NCBI RefSeq assembly: GCF_030161475.1
Contig: NZ_BSUG01000011.1
Span: 1-60,945, forward strand
Origin: Tetragenococcus halophilus subsp. flandriensis
GTDB lineage: Bacteria; Bacillota; Bacilli; Lactobacillales; Enterococcaceae
Reading direction: 5' to 3'
DNA: 60,945 bases
Under the pieces are notes generated by a model that was not told where the DNA came from, did not search any database, and saw nothing but the letters and a program-made list of their open reading frames with translations. The translations under genes were made by a program, and so were the position numbers. This document shows positions 36,372 to 45,322 of the stretch, piece after piece (position 1 is the stretch's first letter; the number at the start of each line of letters is the position of its first letter).

Positions 36372-36399
36372 TATTGGCAAAATTGAAAGGAGTCACAAA

Positions 36400-37314
36400 A
36401 TGATAAAAAAAATAACATTACAAGAAATGATTTTACGCTTGCAAAAGTTTTGGTCAGATAATGATTGTATGATCATGCAAGCTTATGATACAGAAAAAGG
36501 GGCAGGAACGATGAGTCCATATACTTTTTTACGCGCCATTGGCCCAGAACCATGGAACGCTTGTTATGTGGAACCTTCTAGACGTCCGGCAGATGGACGT
36601 TATGGTGAAAATCCTAATCGTTTGTATCAACATCATCAATTGCAAGTTGTTATGAAACCTTCTCCAGAAAATATTCAAGAACTCTATTTGCAAAGTTTAG
36701 AGTTATTAGGGATTGATCCTTTAGAACATGATATTCGTTTTGTTGAGGATAACTGGGAAAATCCGTCGATGGGTTGTGCTGGTCTTGGCTGGGAAGTGTG
36801 GTTAGATGGTATGGAAATTACACAATTTACCTATTTCCAACAAGTAGGTGGCTTAGCTTGTTATCCAGTGACCTCTGAGTTAACTTACGGTTTGGAACGT
36901 TTGGCTTCTTATATTCAAGAAGTTGATAATGTTTTTGAGCTAGAATGGACAAATGGCATTAAATACGGAGAAATCTTTAAACAACCTGAATATGAACATT
37001 CACGTTACTCTTTTGACTTGAGCGATCAAGAGATGTTATTAGACAATTTCGATAAATTTGAAAAAGAGGCAAAACGTTGTATTGCAGATAGCTTAGTGCA
37101 TCCGGCTTATGATTATATCTTAAAATGTAGCCATAATTTTAATTTACTTGACGCTAGAGGCGCAGTTTCTGTCACTGAACGAGCAGGTTATTTAGCTCGT
37201 ATTCGTAATATGGCAAGACAAGTAGCTAAATTATTTGTTGAAGAACGTAAAAAACTTGGTTATCCATTATTGGATCGTAAAGAAGCTGAGAAGTTACTGA
37301 AGGAGGAAGACTAA
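36400..37314 (+). CDS. glyQ: Glycyl-tRNA synthetase alpha subunit
   Basis: Catalytic alpha subunit (304 residues) of the alpha2-beta2 glycyl-tRNA synthetase. It has [32 protein letters not shown], the class II core with [25 protein letters not shown] and [20 protein letters not shown] chose the ATG at 36400 behind AAAGGAG (36387-36393). A longer in-frame extension would run into the T-box terminator and cannot be real. glyS follows directly after the stop. Confidence 0.97.
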   Translation: MIKKITLQEMILRLQKFWSDNDCMIMQAYDTEKGAGTMSPYTFLRAIGPEPWNACYVEPSRRPADGRYGENPNRLYQHHQLQVVMKPSPENIQELYLQSLELLGIDPLEHDIRFVEDNWENPSMGCAGLGWEVWLDGMEITQFTYFQQVGGLACYPVTSELTYGLERLASYIQEVDNVFELEWTNGIKYGEIFKQPEYEHSRYSFDLSDQEMLLDNFDKFEKEAKRCIADSLVHPAYDYILKCSHNFNLLDARGAVSVTERAGYLARIRNMARQVAKLFVEERKKLGYPLLDRKEAEKLLKEED

Positions 37315-39384
37315 ATGACGGAAAATTTACTAGTTGAGATTGGTTTAGAAGAGATGCCAGCACATGTAGTGGATCCTAGCATCTTACAATTTGAAGAAAA
37401 AACGAAACAATTCTTACAAGAAAATCACTTGGACTTTGCTGCAGTAAACTCTTTTTCAACCCCTAGACGTTTAGCTATACAAGTGATTGATTTGGCAGAA
37501 AAACAAGCTGATACGAAAGAAGAAGTCAAAGGTCCAGCCAGAAAAATTGCACTGGATGAAAATGGGGACTGGAGTAAAGCTGCCCAAGGCTTTGTTCGAG
37601 GACAAGGAATGTCAACGGACGATATTTATTTTAAAGAAGTCAAAGATACAGAATATGTCTATGTCACCAAGCATACGGTAGGAAAAAACGCACTAGAGAT
37701 ATTGCCTTCATTAAAAGGGGTTATTACTAGTTTAACTTTTCCGGTGACCATGCATTGGAACAAATTCGAATTTGAATATATTCGTCCGATTCGTTGGTTG
37801 GTCGCACTACTAGGTGAACGGGTCGTCCCTTTTGATATCTTAGATGTTTCAACAGGGCGCATTACTTACGGACATCGTTTTTTGGGTGGCGCTAGTTCAT
37901 TAGAAAATGCTGATATGTATGAAGAAAAATTACAAGAACAATTTGTTATCGCCAATCGTTTTAAACGACAAGCAATGATTAGTCAGCAAATTCAAGAGAT
38001 CGCAAGTAAACATCAATGGCAAATTGACGTTGATGAGGACCTACTAGAAGAAGTAAATAACTTGGTTGAATATCCAACAGCATTTGTAGGAGACTTCGCG
38101 GAAAAATATTTACGACTGCCCGATGAAGTACTGATTACTTCTATGAAAGAACATCAACGTTATTTTGATGTAAAATCACTGGATGGAAAATTGTTACCCC
38201 ATTTCATTTCAGTTAGAAATGGCAACCAAAATAAAATTGACAATGTGGCAAAAGGCAATGAAAAAGTTTTGGTTGCGCGTTTGGAAGATGCAGAATTCTT
38301 TTATAATGAAGATCAAAAGTTATCTATTAAAGAATGCGTAGAAAAGCTGAAAAGTGTCACTTTCCATGAAAAAATCGGTTCAATGTATGAAAAAATGCAG
38401 CGAGTTCAATTAGCTGCTAAAATTATCGGACAACACATCAACTTGTCAGATACAGAGTTGGCTGATTTACAGCGAGCAGCCCAAATTTATAAATTTGATC
38501 TAGTCACCAATATGGTGGACGAATTTCCTGAATTACAAGGAATTATGGGAGAAAAATATGCTTTATTAAAAGGGGAAAAACCTGCTGTAGCACAAGCGAT
38601 TCGCGAGCATTACATGCCAATTGCAAGCGAAGGAGAATTGCCATCTTCTAATATTGGAGCGGTATTAGCGATTGCTGATAAATTGGATAGTCTATTTTCT
38701 TTCTTTGCTGCTGGGTTAAAACCAAAGAGCTCCAGCGATCCTTATGCTTTAAGACGACAAACTTATGGTATTGTACGAATTTTAGCTGCAAAACATTGGT
38801 CCTTTCCTTTTACAGTTTTACAGCAAAAGATTGAAGAAATGGTTAATCAAAATGAAGAACTTTATGGCATACATTTAGAAGACTCAGCATCTGAAGTGGG
38901 AAATTTCTTACGAGGAAGATTGCGTCAATTCCTCTCTGCACAAAATTTTCGTTATGATGTCATTGATGCCGTAATTGATGCAAAACAAGAAGATATCCAT
39001 CAATTGATTGAAGCAGCGAATACTTTGAAAAAACACTTAAATGACGAAGATTTCAAGTCTTCTATTGAAGCATTGACTCGTGTGATGAATTTAGGACAAA
39101 AAGATCAAAGTGAAAACGAAATCGATCCTACTTTGTTTGAAAATGAAGCTGAGCAGAACTTATACCAAGCAGTTAAAAGGGTTGAAGAACAGTTTGATAC
39201 ACAAACTGTTGAAGAAAATTATCATGCTTTAACACAATTACGACCAATGATTGAAGATTATTTTGATCAAACGATGGTAATGACAGACAATGAAGAAGTA
39301 CGTAATAATCGTTTAGCACAATTAAGAAAAATCACGCAAATGGCGATTGCTGTAGCTAGTTTGAATGATTTAGTAACAAAATAA
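37315..39384 (+). CDS. glyS: Glycyl-tRNA synthetase beta subunit
   Basis: Beta subunit of 689 residues that recognises tRNA-Gly. Features: [16 protein letters not shown] at the N-terminus, [41 protein letters not shown] and the C-terminal DALR-like anticodon-binding helices. The ATG abuts the glyQ stop, with AAGGAGGAAG as ribosome site, so the two are co-translated. A strong terminator follows. Confidence 0.97.
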   Translation: MTENLLVEIGLEEMPAHVVDPSILQFEEKTKQFLQENHLDFAAVNSFSTPRRLAIQVIDLAEKQADTKEEVKGPARKIALDENGDWSKAAQGFVRGQGMSTDDIYFKEVKDTEYVYVTKHTVGKNALEILPSLKGVITSLTFPVTMHWNKFEFEYIRPIRWLVALLGERVVPFDILDVSTGRITYGHRFLGGASSLENADMYEEKLQEQFVIANRFKRQAMISQQIQEIASKHQWQIDVDEDLLEEVNNLVEYPTAFVGDFAEKYLRLPDEVLITSMKEHQRYFDVKSLDGKLLPHFISVRNGNQNKIDNVAKGNEKVLVARLEDAEFFYNEDQKLSIKECVEKLKSVTFHEKIGSMYEKMQRVQLAAKIIGQHINLSDTELADLQRAAQIYKFDLVTNMVDEFPELQGIMGEKYALLKGEKPAVAQAIREHYMPIASEGELPSSNIGAVLAIADKLDSLFSFFAAGLKPKSSSDPYALRRQTYGIVRILAAKHWSFPFTVLQQKIEEMVNQNEELYGIHLEDSASEVGNFLRGRLRQFLSAQNFRYDVIDAVIDAKQEDIHQLIEAANTLKKHLNDEDFKSSIEALTRVMNLGQKDQSENEIDPTLFENEAEQNLYQAVKRVEEQFDTQTVEENYHALTQLRPMIEDYFDQTMVMTDNEEVRNNRLAQLRKITQMAIAVASLNDLVTK

Positions 39385-39387
39385 ATT

Positions 39388-39440
39388 AAAAAAGAGGATC
39401 GCGCCGACTAGGTAAAACTGTTTGGCGCGATCCTCTTTGT
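39388..39440. terminator. Terminator between glyS and the AEC transporter gene
   Basis: AAAGAGGATCGCGCC faces GGCGCGATCCTCTTT, a perfect 15-bp stem around an 18-nt loop. A/T-rich flanks suit both convergent genes. Confidence 0.9.
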
Positions 39441-40387
39441 TAAACCATATAAATTAATTTCAATAAAAATGGAATATAAAGTAAGTATAATAAGACCGAA
39501 TAACCAAGGCTTGAAGCCGCAAACTCTTCATCCGCACGATAACTGCGAGCTAATATCGGTATCGAATTTTGTACAGGCATAGCAGCTTGGATCATAAATA
39601 CTTGTAGCATCAAAGTTGGAACGGTGATCCACTGTCCTAATAACCAGACGATTAAAGGTGAAAAGACATAACGTCCTAAGAGTACGCCGATGATATCTTT
39701 ATTTAGTTTGAGGTTTTTGATGCCATGAAAGTAAACGATAATCCCTATAGCAAACATGGAAAGCGGCGTGGTTAAATTGGCTAAATAAGTACCGAAATCT
39801 TCAACAAATTCTGGAACTTTGAAATTTAACAACATCCAAGCTAATCCGATCAAAAAACCTAATAAAGCAGGAGAAAAAACTTTCTTCAGTGCAACCAGTG
39901 GATGGAAAGTCACAGTTGCTTCTCTGATATTTGGCGCGTCGTGAGCAATAAGATAGACGCCTAATGTCCAAAAAATAGTCGTATTTACAATATAATATAA
40001 TAAAACATAAGGAACAGCTTTTTCGCCAAAAATTGCTAAGTTTATTGGTAAACCAATAAAAATGGTATTTGAACAGGTAAAAATAGTAGCAAAAGTACCT
40101 TCACGACTTTTACTAACATGAGCGAGTCGGCGATAAATCATACTAACTACTAGTGTAAGAAGCATGGAAAGAACGGGGATGATCATTCCTTTAAAAAGGG
40201 ATAAAAACTCTTCCTTAGAAAAACTAGATGTTATCGTCAAAAACATATTAAAGGGCAGCGCTAAGTTTAATACTAACTTGGAAAATATATCGGCTGTGTC
40301 GTTTGCAAACCATTGTTTATAAGATAAAACATAGCCAATAAACATCAATAAAAAAATAACTAATATATTCAAATAAGCTTCTAACAA
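39440..40387 (-). CDS. AEC family permease
   Basis: A 315-residue membrane protein with about ten transmembrane segments of the auxin efflux carrier family. NILVIFLLMFIGYVLSYKQWF is the N-terminal segment, and CSNTIFIGLPINLAIFGEKAVPYVLLYYI is the mid-protein signature. Malate, citrate or other carboxylates are typical substrates; none can be assigned here. The start is TTG at 40387, chosen because AGGAGG lies 7 nt upstream. Second AEC paralogue of the window, only distantly similar to the one at 12963. Confidence 0.85.
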   Translation of the reverse strand: MLEAYLNILVIFLLMFIGYVLSYKQWFANDTADIFSKLVLNLALPFNMFLTITSSFSKEEFLSLFKGMIIPVLSMLLTLVVSMIYRRLAHVSKSREGTFATIFTCSNTIFIGLPINLAIFGEKAVPYVLLYYIVNTTIFWTLGVYLIAHDAPNIREATVTFHPLVALKKVFSPALLGFLIGLAWMLLNFKVPEFVEDFGTYLANLTTPLSMFAIGIIVYFHGIKNLKLNKDIIGVLLGRYVFSPLIVWLLGQWITVPTLMLQVFMIQAAMPVQNSIPILARSYRADEEFAASSLGYSVLLYLLYIPFLLKLIYMV

Positions 40388-40402
40388 TGATTAACCTCCT
40401 AA

Positions 40403-40441
40403 AAAAAGCGAAAGAGGAAGAACGTCTTCCCATTTCGCTTT
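40403..40441 (-). terminator. yidC terminator
   Basis: AAAGCGAAA (40405-40413) faces TTTCGCTTT (40433-40441) with an inner GGAAG/CTTCC stem; T-run on the minus strand. It sits directly upstream of the AEC ribosome site. Confidence 0.8.
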
Positions 40442-40452
40442 AATTACATCTA

Positions 40453-41391
40453 TCATTTATGATGTTGCTGCTGTTTGCCAGCATTCCTATTTCTATTTTT
40501 ATTCGCGTTGGTTGACTTATTCGTCGTTTTTTGTTTTTCTTGGCTTGTAGGTGTTACATCTTTTTTCTCTGTGACAACTGTTTTTGGTGGATTTTCTTCC
40601 ATATCTTTAGCGATTTGCTTTTTAATGCGTGGTTTCATCAATACATTTGTAATAAAGGTTTGAATACAACCAATAAAACCACCGATGACCCAATATAGTG
40701 TAACGCCAGCTGGGGAAGAAAGTGATACAAATACAATCATCATAGGTGAAACGATCATCATACTGCGCATTTGTTTTTTCTGCTCGGCAGGGATACCGAT
40801 CATTGAAATAAATGATTGGGCTACATAAGCTAACCCAGCGATCGCAACTAACAGTAAACTACGTTCTCCTAGGTTCAAGCCAAAAAAGCTAGAGGATTCA
40901 ATGCCCGGAGTATAACGAGTAGTAAAAAATAAAGCTGAGAAGATTGGCATTTGAATCAATAAAGGAAGACAACCAATACCGCCAAACATACTAACATTAT
41001 TTTCTTTATAGACCTCTTGCATTTCCTTTTGGGCTTGCATCTGTTCTTCTTGTGTCGTAGCCTTTTTCATATTTGCCTGTGCCACATCGATTTGCGGTTT
41101 TAAATACTGCATTTTTTCTGACTGAAACATTGACTTACGTGACTGGTGGATCATCAAAGGCATTAGGATACAACGTATAATAACGGTTAAAACAATGATC
41201 GCCCAACCGAAACCTAAGCCCCAATTGTCAGCCATATAGGTCAAAAAGCTACCTAAGGGATTAACTAAAAAACGGTAAATAAGACCATTCGGGTCAGGCG
41301 AACCATCATCCAAGCGTTTGACACAACCGCTTAGTGTGATCATTATCCCGATAAGGCCAGGGGCAAGCAGCCATTTTTTAAATTTACTCAT
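40453..41391 (-). CDS. yidC: Membrane protein insertase YidC/Oxa1
   Basis: A 312-residue insertase that helps proteins enter the membrane, alone or with SecYEG. The N-terminal lipoprotein signal ends at LSGC (Cys23), usual for Gram-positive YidC. The five-segment core starts at GWAIIVLTVIIRCILMPLMIHQSRKS, with the conserved hydrophilic-groove Arg. PLLIQMPIFSALFFTTRYT and GVTLYWVIGGFIGCIQTF complete it. The C-terminal tail is basic and rich in Asn/Lys/Gln, as in YidC2-like proteins that bind ribosomes. Which paralogue it is remains open. Confidence 0.94.
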   Translation of the reverse strand: MSKFKKWLLAPGLIGIMITLSGCVKRLDDGSPDPNGLIYRFLVNPLGSFLTYMADNWGLGFGWAIIVLTVIIRCILMPLMIHQSRKSMFQSEKMQYLKPQIDVAQANMKKATTQEEQMQAQKEMQEVYKENNVSMFGGIGCLPLLIQMPIFSALFFTTRYTPGIESSSFFGLNLGERSLLLVAIAGLAYVAQSFISMIGIPAEQKKQMRSMMIVSPMMIVFVSLSSPAGVTLYWVIGGFIGCIQTFITNVLMKPRIKKQIAKDMEENPPKTVVTEKKDVTPTSQEKQKTTNKSTNANKNRNRNAGKQQQHHK

Positions 41392-41498
41392 GTGATTTTT
41401 CCTTTACTTTCCTTAATTTTGCACAAACTTAACTATACTAAAAAATATTCTTTTTTTCAATGTGCAATAACAAATTAAAGAGGAAAGAAAAGGAAAAT

Positions 41499-41771
41499 TT
41501 AATTTGCTATAAACTTTTTACGTTCTTTGATTGAAGGATCATCTTCTACTTGGACATTCGACACACTGCCTGCTGGAGAAGGGGACTCTTTTACTCTTTG
41601 GATAAACTGTTCAATCGCGCTATCTTCGCCACAAGCTTCCATGGATACTGAGCCATCCATTTCGTTTCTTACAACGCCCGTAACGCCTAGTTCATCAGCG
41701 ACCATTTTAGTAGAAAATCGAAAACCCACACCTTGTACACGGCCTTCAACTTGAATTCGAACTTTTCTCAT
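41499..41771 (-). CDS. acyP: Acylphosphatase
   Basis: A 90-residue enzyme hydrolysing acyl phosphates such as carbamoyl phosphate and 1,3-bisphosphoglycerate. The catalytic Arg is in VEGRVQGVGFRF and the catalytic Asn in VTGVVRNEMDGSV. I chose the ATG at 41771 behind GAGGAGGAATGTATC; an upstream extension would overlap the divergent methyltransferase promoter. Divergent from the TrmH/SpoU gene, a pairing seen in other Lactobacillales. Confidence 0.92.
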   Translation of the reverse strand: MRKVRIQVEGRVQGVGFRFSTKMVADELGVTGVVRNEMDGSVSMEACGEDSAIEQFIQRVKESPSPAGSVSNVQVEDDPSIKERKKFIAN

Positions 41772-41867
41772 GATACATTCCTCCTCTTTTGATTCTATAA
41801 TAGCGGTTTTTTTAGGAATGGACAAGTAAAGCAAATTTTTGTGTTATAATATTTTTGAGGTGAAATC

Positions 41868-42626
41868 GTGAAAGAGATTCAAGCGGCAAAAAATAACAAA
41901 ATAAAAGAATTAAAAAAACTTCAGCAAAGAAAATATCGAAATCAATCGGAAACTTATTTATTAGAAGGTTATCATCTAGTTGAAGAAGCGGTAAAGGCTG
42001 GTGTTGAAATTAAAGAAGTCTACCTTGATGAGCGCGGCTTAAAATTATGGCAAGATTGGGTTAAGCAACACGAGCTTGATTATTATCTACTTTCCAATGA
42101 AGCGATGAATGCTTTATCTGAACTTCCTACACCGCAAGGAATGATTGCCTTAGTTAAAAAAGAAGAAAATATTCCGACTGATTTTTCTGGAAAATGGCTT
42201 CTTTTAGATAATGTTCAAGATCCGGGAAATGTTGGTACGATTGTTCGTACGGCAGATGCTGCCGGTTTTGATGGTATTTTTTTAGGAAAAGGAACAGCTG
42301 ATAGGTATAGCGGAAAAGTTTTACGTAGTATGCAAGGCAGTCAATTTCATTTACCTATTTTTAGCGGAGCTTTAGAAGAGGTCATTCCTGTATTCAAAAA
42401 ACATGCTAGTAAAGTTTATGGGACAGCTCTGGATTCCTCGGCTTTATCCTATACACAAGTAAAACAAGAATCATCTTTTGCGCTTATTTTGGGCAATGAA
42501 GGCCAGGGTGTTGCTGAAGAAATTTTACAAATGGCTGACCAGAATTTATATATTCCTATATATGGTAAGGCTGAATCCCTTAATGTAGGTGTTGCAGGGG
42601 GAATTTTGATGTATGCATTTGTTTAA
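41868..42626 (+). CDS. TrmH/SpoU family RNA 2'-O-methyltransferase
   Basis: SAM-dependent RNA ribose methyltransferase of 252 residues with a trefoil-knot fold. An N-terminal substrate-binding domain (RKYRNQSETYLLEGYHLVEEA) precedes three SpoU motifs: VQDPGNVGTIVRTADAAGF, LILGNEGQGV and IPIYGKAESLNVGVAGGILMY. It resembles RlmB/YsgA-type 23S rRNA methyltransferases; the target nucleotide is unknown. GTG start behind GAGGTGA. Confidence 0.9.
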   Translation: MKEIQAAKNNKIKELKKLQQRKYRNQSETYLLEGYHLVEEAVKAGVEIKEVYLDERGLKLWQDWVKQHELDYYLLSNEAMNALSELPTPQGMIALVKKEENIPTDFSGKWLLLDNVQDPGNVGTIVRTADAAGFDGIFLGKGTADRYSGKVLRSMQGSQFHLPIFSGALEEVIPVFKKHASKVYGTALDSSALSYTQVKQESSFALILGNEGQGVAEEILQMADQNLYIPIYGKAESLNVGVAGGILMYAFV

Positions 42627-42749
42627 TAGGTTAAGGAATTTTTAAAATTAAGCGTTTTTTTTGGCAAGTTACTTAGTTTGTGAATAAAGATGTGTTACAT
42701 TAGTAAGTGTAGATATATAAAAGTCCAGAAAAGGTGGCAATCAATTTAT

Positions 42750-43253
42750 ATGAAAATAGCTTGGCAAGAAGATCCGGAATATGTATCATATGTAGAAGAT
42801 TTGCTTGAAACACAAGAAGTTCAAAAATTAGGAGAGTTTGTGCAACACAGACATTCAACTCGTTTAGAACATTCCATTAGCGTTTCTTACAATAGTTATA
42901 AATTAGCAAAAAGATTTAATGGTGACGCTAAAGCTTGTGCTCGTGCTGGATTGCTACATGACTTGTTTTATTATGACTGGCGTACAACCAAGTTTGATGA
43001 AGGAACGCATGCTTATGTACATCCACGCATCGCTTGTAAAAACGCTGAAAAATTAACTGAATTAAATGATATGGAAAAAGATATCATTATTAAGCATATG
43101 TTTGGCGCAACTATCGCACCTCCACGTTATAAAGAAAGTTATATCGTGACAATGGTTGATAAATATTGCGCTGTACAAGAAGCAAGTCTTCCAATGAGTG
43201 AACGTATTAAACACCGTTGGAACACTACATTTAAGAAAAAACAATCAGTATAG
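42750..43253 (+). CDS. HD domain phosphohydrolase
   Basis: A 167-residue protein with a single HD domain: HRHSTRLEHSISVSYNSYKLA, then ARAGLLHDLFYYDW with the His-Asp pair, HPRIACKNAEKL and MVDKYCAVQE. Likely a metal-dependent phosphohydrolase on a nucleotide or similar substrate; the substrate is not evident. The ATG at 42750 fits the domain boundaries, though the nearest ribosome-like AAGGTGG is about 12 nt away. Related short HD proteins often follow a TrmH gene in enterococci, from memory. Confidence 0.82.
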   Translation: MKIAWQEDPEYVSYVEDLLETQEVQKLGEFVQHRHSTRLEHSISVSYNSYKLAKRFNGDAKACARAGLLHDLFYYDWRTTKFDEGTHAYVHPRIACKNAEKLTELNDMEKDIIIKHMFGATIAPPRYKESYIVTMVDKYCAVQEASLPMSERIKHRWNTTFKKKQSV

Positions 43254-43254
43254 A

Positions 43255-43292
43255 AAAAACTTGGGTTTGAAAAATCAACCCAAGTTTTTTTC
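43255..43292 (+). terminator. Terminator of the HD protein gene
   Basis: AAAACTTGGGTT faces AACCCAAGTTTTTTTT around a 9-nt loop. Confidence 0.85.
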
Positions 43293-43297
43293 GTTTT

Positions 43298-43413
43298 ATT
43301 AGAGGCAACTCTACCCAACTTGCCACCAATAGTTTACGGATTGGAGGGACATCGAGAAAGGTGCCACCAATAATTTGCAGATTGGAGGCAACTTCACCAA
43401 AGTAAGCTCCAAT
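43298..43413. repeat. 42-bp array with alternating complementary arms (locus C)
   Basis: Arms in order: ATTAGAGGC (43298), GCCACCAAT (43322), ATTGGAGGG (43340), GCCACCAAT (43363), ATTGGAGGC (43381), AGCTCCAAT (43405). Linkers of 14-15 nt and loops of 9 nt alternate between them, giving a period of 41-42 bp. Each arm complements both neighbours with at most one or two mismatches. The linker AACTTCACCAAAGTA matches locus A linkers such as AAGTCTAGCAAAGTA at most positions. It lies between the convergent HD and DUF218 genes. Confidence 0.8.
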
Positions 43414-43426
43414 AGTAAAGTATAAA

Positions 43427-44638
43427 TTACGAAAAAAGTTGCGTTATAATAGATAGCAATAATAAAGCTGAAGCAAGTAAGCTAATGATGGTAAAATGTA
43501 ATTTTCGTTTCATGGCAATGATCGCAATAAATTCACGTAAAAAAGCATTCGGAAGATAATAGAATGCTGTTTTTGCGCCGAGACCTTCTGCTTTTAGATG
43601 AGCCATCCTTGCAAAGATCCCTGCACGAAAAATATGGTAATTATTGGAGGAAAAGATGACTTTAGGCGCTTGTATATCTGCGCGATCGATAATTTCTTTA
43701 GAATATTGCATATTTTCCAGTGTTGTTGTCGAATTTGTTTCAATTAAAATATCATCTTCTGGAATACCTTGTTGTAAGGCATAATCTTTCATTGCTATAG
43801 CTTCAGCGGTTTTTTCATCGGGACCTTGTCCGCCAGACATAATGAATTTAACCAAGTGGCGTGTGTATTTGCGCTGTTGGTAATAAAAATCAATGGCTTT
43901 ATGAATACGATTTGCCAGTAAAGGAGAAACCTTTGTTCCTTGAATTAGCCCTGCCCCTAAAACGATAATAAAATCCTGATCATAACTTGGTTGATTAAAC
44001 TGATATAAAAGTGAAGCACTAAGAAAATTCAAAAAGGCAAAAACAAAGTAAAAGAACATCATAGGTAAAATAGACAATAAGATAGATGCCCAATCTGGTA
44101 ACATTTTAGCGATGAAGGAATCATAGATCAGCCATATTGTCATTACGACCGCTAAAATCAAGGTTAATAGATTTGCCAATGAGTGTGATTCACGTTTGAT
44201 GACTACCAAAGCATTCCAGTAAAATAAAATCATCAGTCCGACAAAACCAAATAAACCAACAAGCACAACGAATACTCCTACTAAAAATATAAGGGCAAAA
44301 ACGATCACATCTTGTGTAATTAAAAAATTATAAAGTAAATAAATGCCAAAGCTAGCTATAAATAAATTCAACAGGAAACCGTTGAGTACTCGTGCTTTTT
44401 CGCGATGGTACATCCAAGAAAAAAGAACAAAAAATAAGGCAGGAATGGTAAAAAAATAACTTTTATCCTGTATTTCTGTAATTCCTAAGTAAATAAATAA
44501 ATAAAAAAAGGACCAGTAGATAAATTTAAAAAAAAGATTGGAACGATTGCTTTTTTTATGTTGTTTTACAAGGATAAATGCGAGCAGTAAATAAGGCAAT
44601 ATAAACCAGGGGACATACCAAAAATTCATAAATTTCAC
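43427..44638 (-). CDS. DUF218/YdcF-like membrane protein
   Basis: A 403-residue protein. The N-terminal half has about seven membrane segments. The C-terminal part (about 220-380) is a DUF218 (SanA/ElyC/YdcF) domain beginning FIIVLGAGLIQGTKVSPLLANRIHKAIDFY and including MSGGQGPDEKTAEAIAMKDYALQQGIP, ETNSTTTLENM and FSSNNYHIFRAGIFA. Such proteins are linked to envelope integrity and antibiotic tolerance in other bacteria; the activity is not established. A last membrane helix closes the protein. Monocistronic. Confidence 0.87.
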   Translation of the reverse strand: MKFMNFWYVPWFILPYLLLAFILVKQHKKSNRSNLFFKFIYWSFFYLFIYLGITEIQDKSYFFTIPALFFVLFSWMYHREKARVLNGFLLNLFIASFGIYLLYNFLITQDVIVFALIFLVGVFVVLVGLFGFVGLMILFYWNALVVIKRESHSLANLLTLILAVVMTIWLIYDSFIAKMLPDWASILLSILPMMFFYFVFAFLNFLSASLLYQFNQPSYDQDFIIVLGAGLIQGTKVSPLLANRIHKAIDFYYQQRKYTRHLVKFIMSGGQGPDEKTAEAIAMKDYALQQGIPEDDILIETNSTTTLENMQYSKEIIDRADIQAPKVIFSSNNYHIFRAGIFARMAHLKAEGLGAKTAFYYLPNAFLREFIAIIAMKRKLHFTIISLLASALLLLSIITQLFS

Positions 44639-44746
44639 TCCTTATAGCCATAGTATAGCAAATTTTTTAACGTTATACCTTTAATATTCGCTCAATTCTC
44701 AAAAATTCGTTACAATAAAGAGAAGAAAAAAGAAGGAGATGATTAT

Positions 44747-45229
44747 TTGGAACTTGGAGAAGTTATCCAAACAGCAAAACCAGCTTTTGTTGTACTCGGC
44801 AAGGAAGGACAAGGACCAGCAGAAGACGGAACAAATTGGGTATCTGAACTTTGGAAAGCAGTATACCAAGATTTAGATGAATTAAATACATTTATCGATA
44901 AGGAAGCTGAAGAAGCCGATTTATGGGGCTTAATGTCAGATAGCAAAAATTGGCTCGAACCTTGGCAAGAACAAGGTAAATATCTAGCTGGTATTGAATT
45001 GCCTGCAGATATTCAAGTACCTGAAGGTTGGCAATACTGGGAAATGCCAGCAATGGAATATTTAGTTGTCAAAACTGACGCGCCTAATCTTGAACTTATG
45101 ACACAAAAAATGTTTGAAGAAATTTTACCTGGCGAAGATTACCAACTAGTAGGTGCTATTCAAGAACATTATCTACCAGAATTTGCAGCAGGAGAAGTTG
45201 AACTGTATTTTCCCGTTAAATTTTTATAA
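44747..45229 (+). CDS. GyrI-like/effector-binding domain protein
   Basis: A 160-residue soluble protein that looks like a stand-alone AraC effector-binding (GyrI-like, SOUL/BRE) domain. PADIQVPEGWQYWEMPAMEYLVV and the closing VGAIQEHYLPEFAAGEVELYFPVKFL are the repeated strand-helix halves of that fold. No DNA-binding domain is present, so it probably binds or hydrolyses small hydrophobic compounds. TTG start at 44747 chosen for GAAGGAG 8 nt upstream. Family assignment is moderately sure, function unknown. Confidence 0.75.
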   Translation: MELGEVIQTAKPAFVVLGKEGQGPAEDGTNWVSELWKAVYQDLDELNTFIDKEAEEADLWGLMSDSKNWLEPWQEQGKYLAGIELPADIQVPEGWQYWEMPAMEYLVVKTDAPNLELMTQKMFEEILPGEDYQLVGAIQEHYLPEFAAGEVELYFPVKFL

Positions 45230-45234
45230 ACATG

Positions 45235-45272
45235 AAAAGGGCAGCGCTTGATAAAAGCTTCTGTCCTTTTTT
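45235..45272 (+). terminator. Terminator of the GyrI-like gene
   Basis: AAAAGGGCAG faces CTGTCCTTTT with an inner GCTT/AAGC step; T-run follows. Confidence 0.75.
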
Positions 45273-45277
45273 ATTCA

Positions 45278-45312
45278 TAAAAAAATGAACGACCTCTAGT
45301 AATAGGCCGCTC
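45278..45312 (-). terminator. Terminator of the D,D-carboxypeptidase gene
   Basis: On the minus strand GAGCGGCCT faces AGGTCGTTC across an 8-nt loop, followed by TTTTTTT. Confidence 0.75.
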
Positions 45313-45322
45313 AATTCAATAA

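Noticed and set aside
36289-36399. N-terminal extension of glyQ
   Set aside because: It would translate the T-box antiterminator and terminator; the ATG at 36400 has a clear ribosome site.
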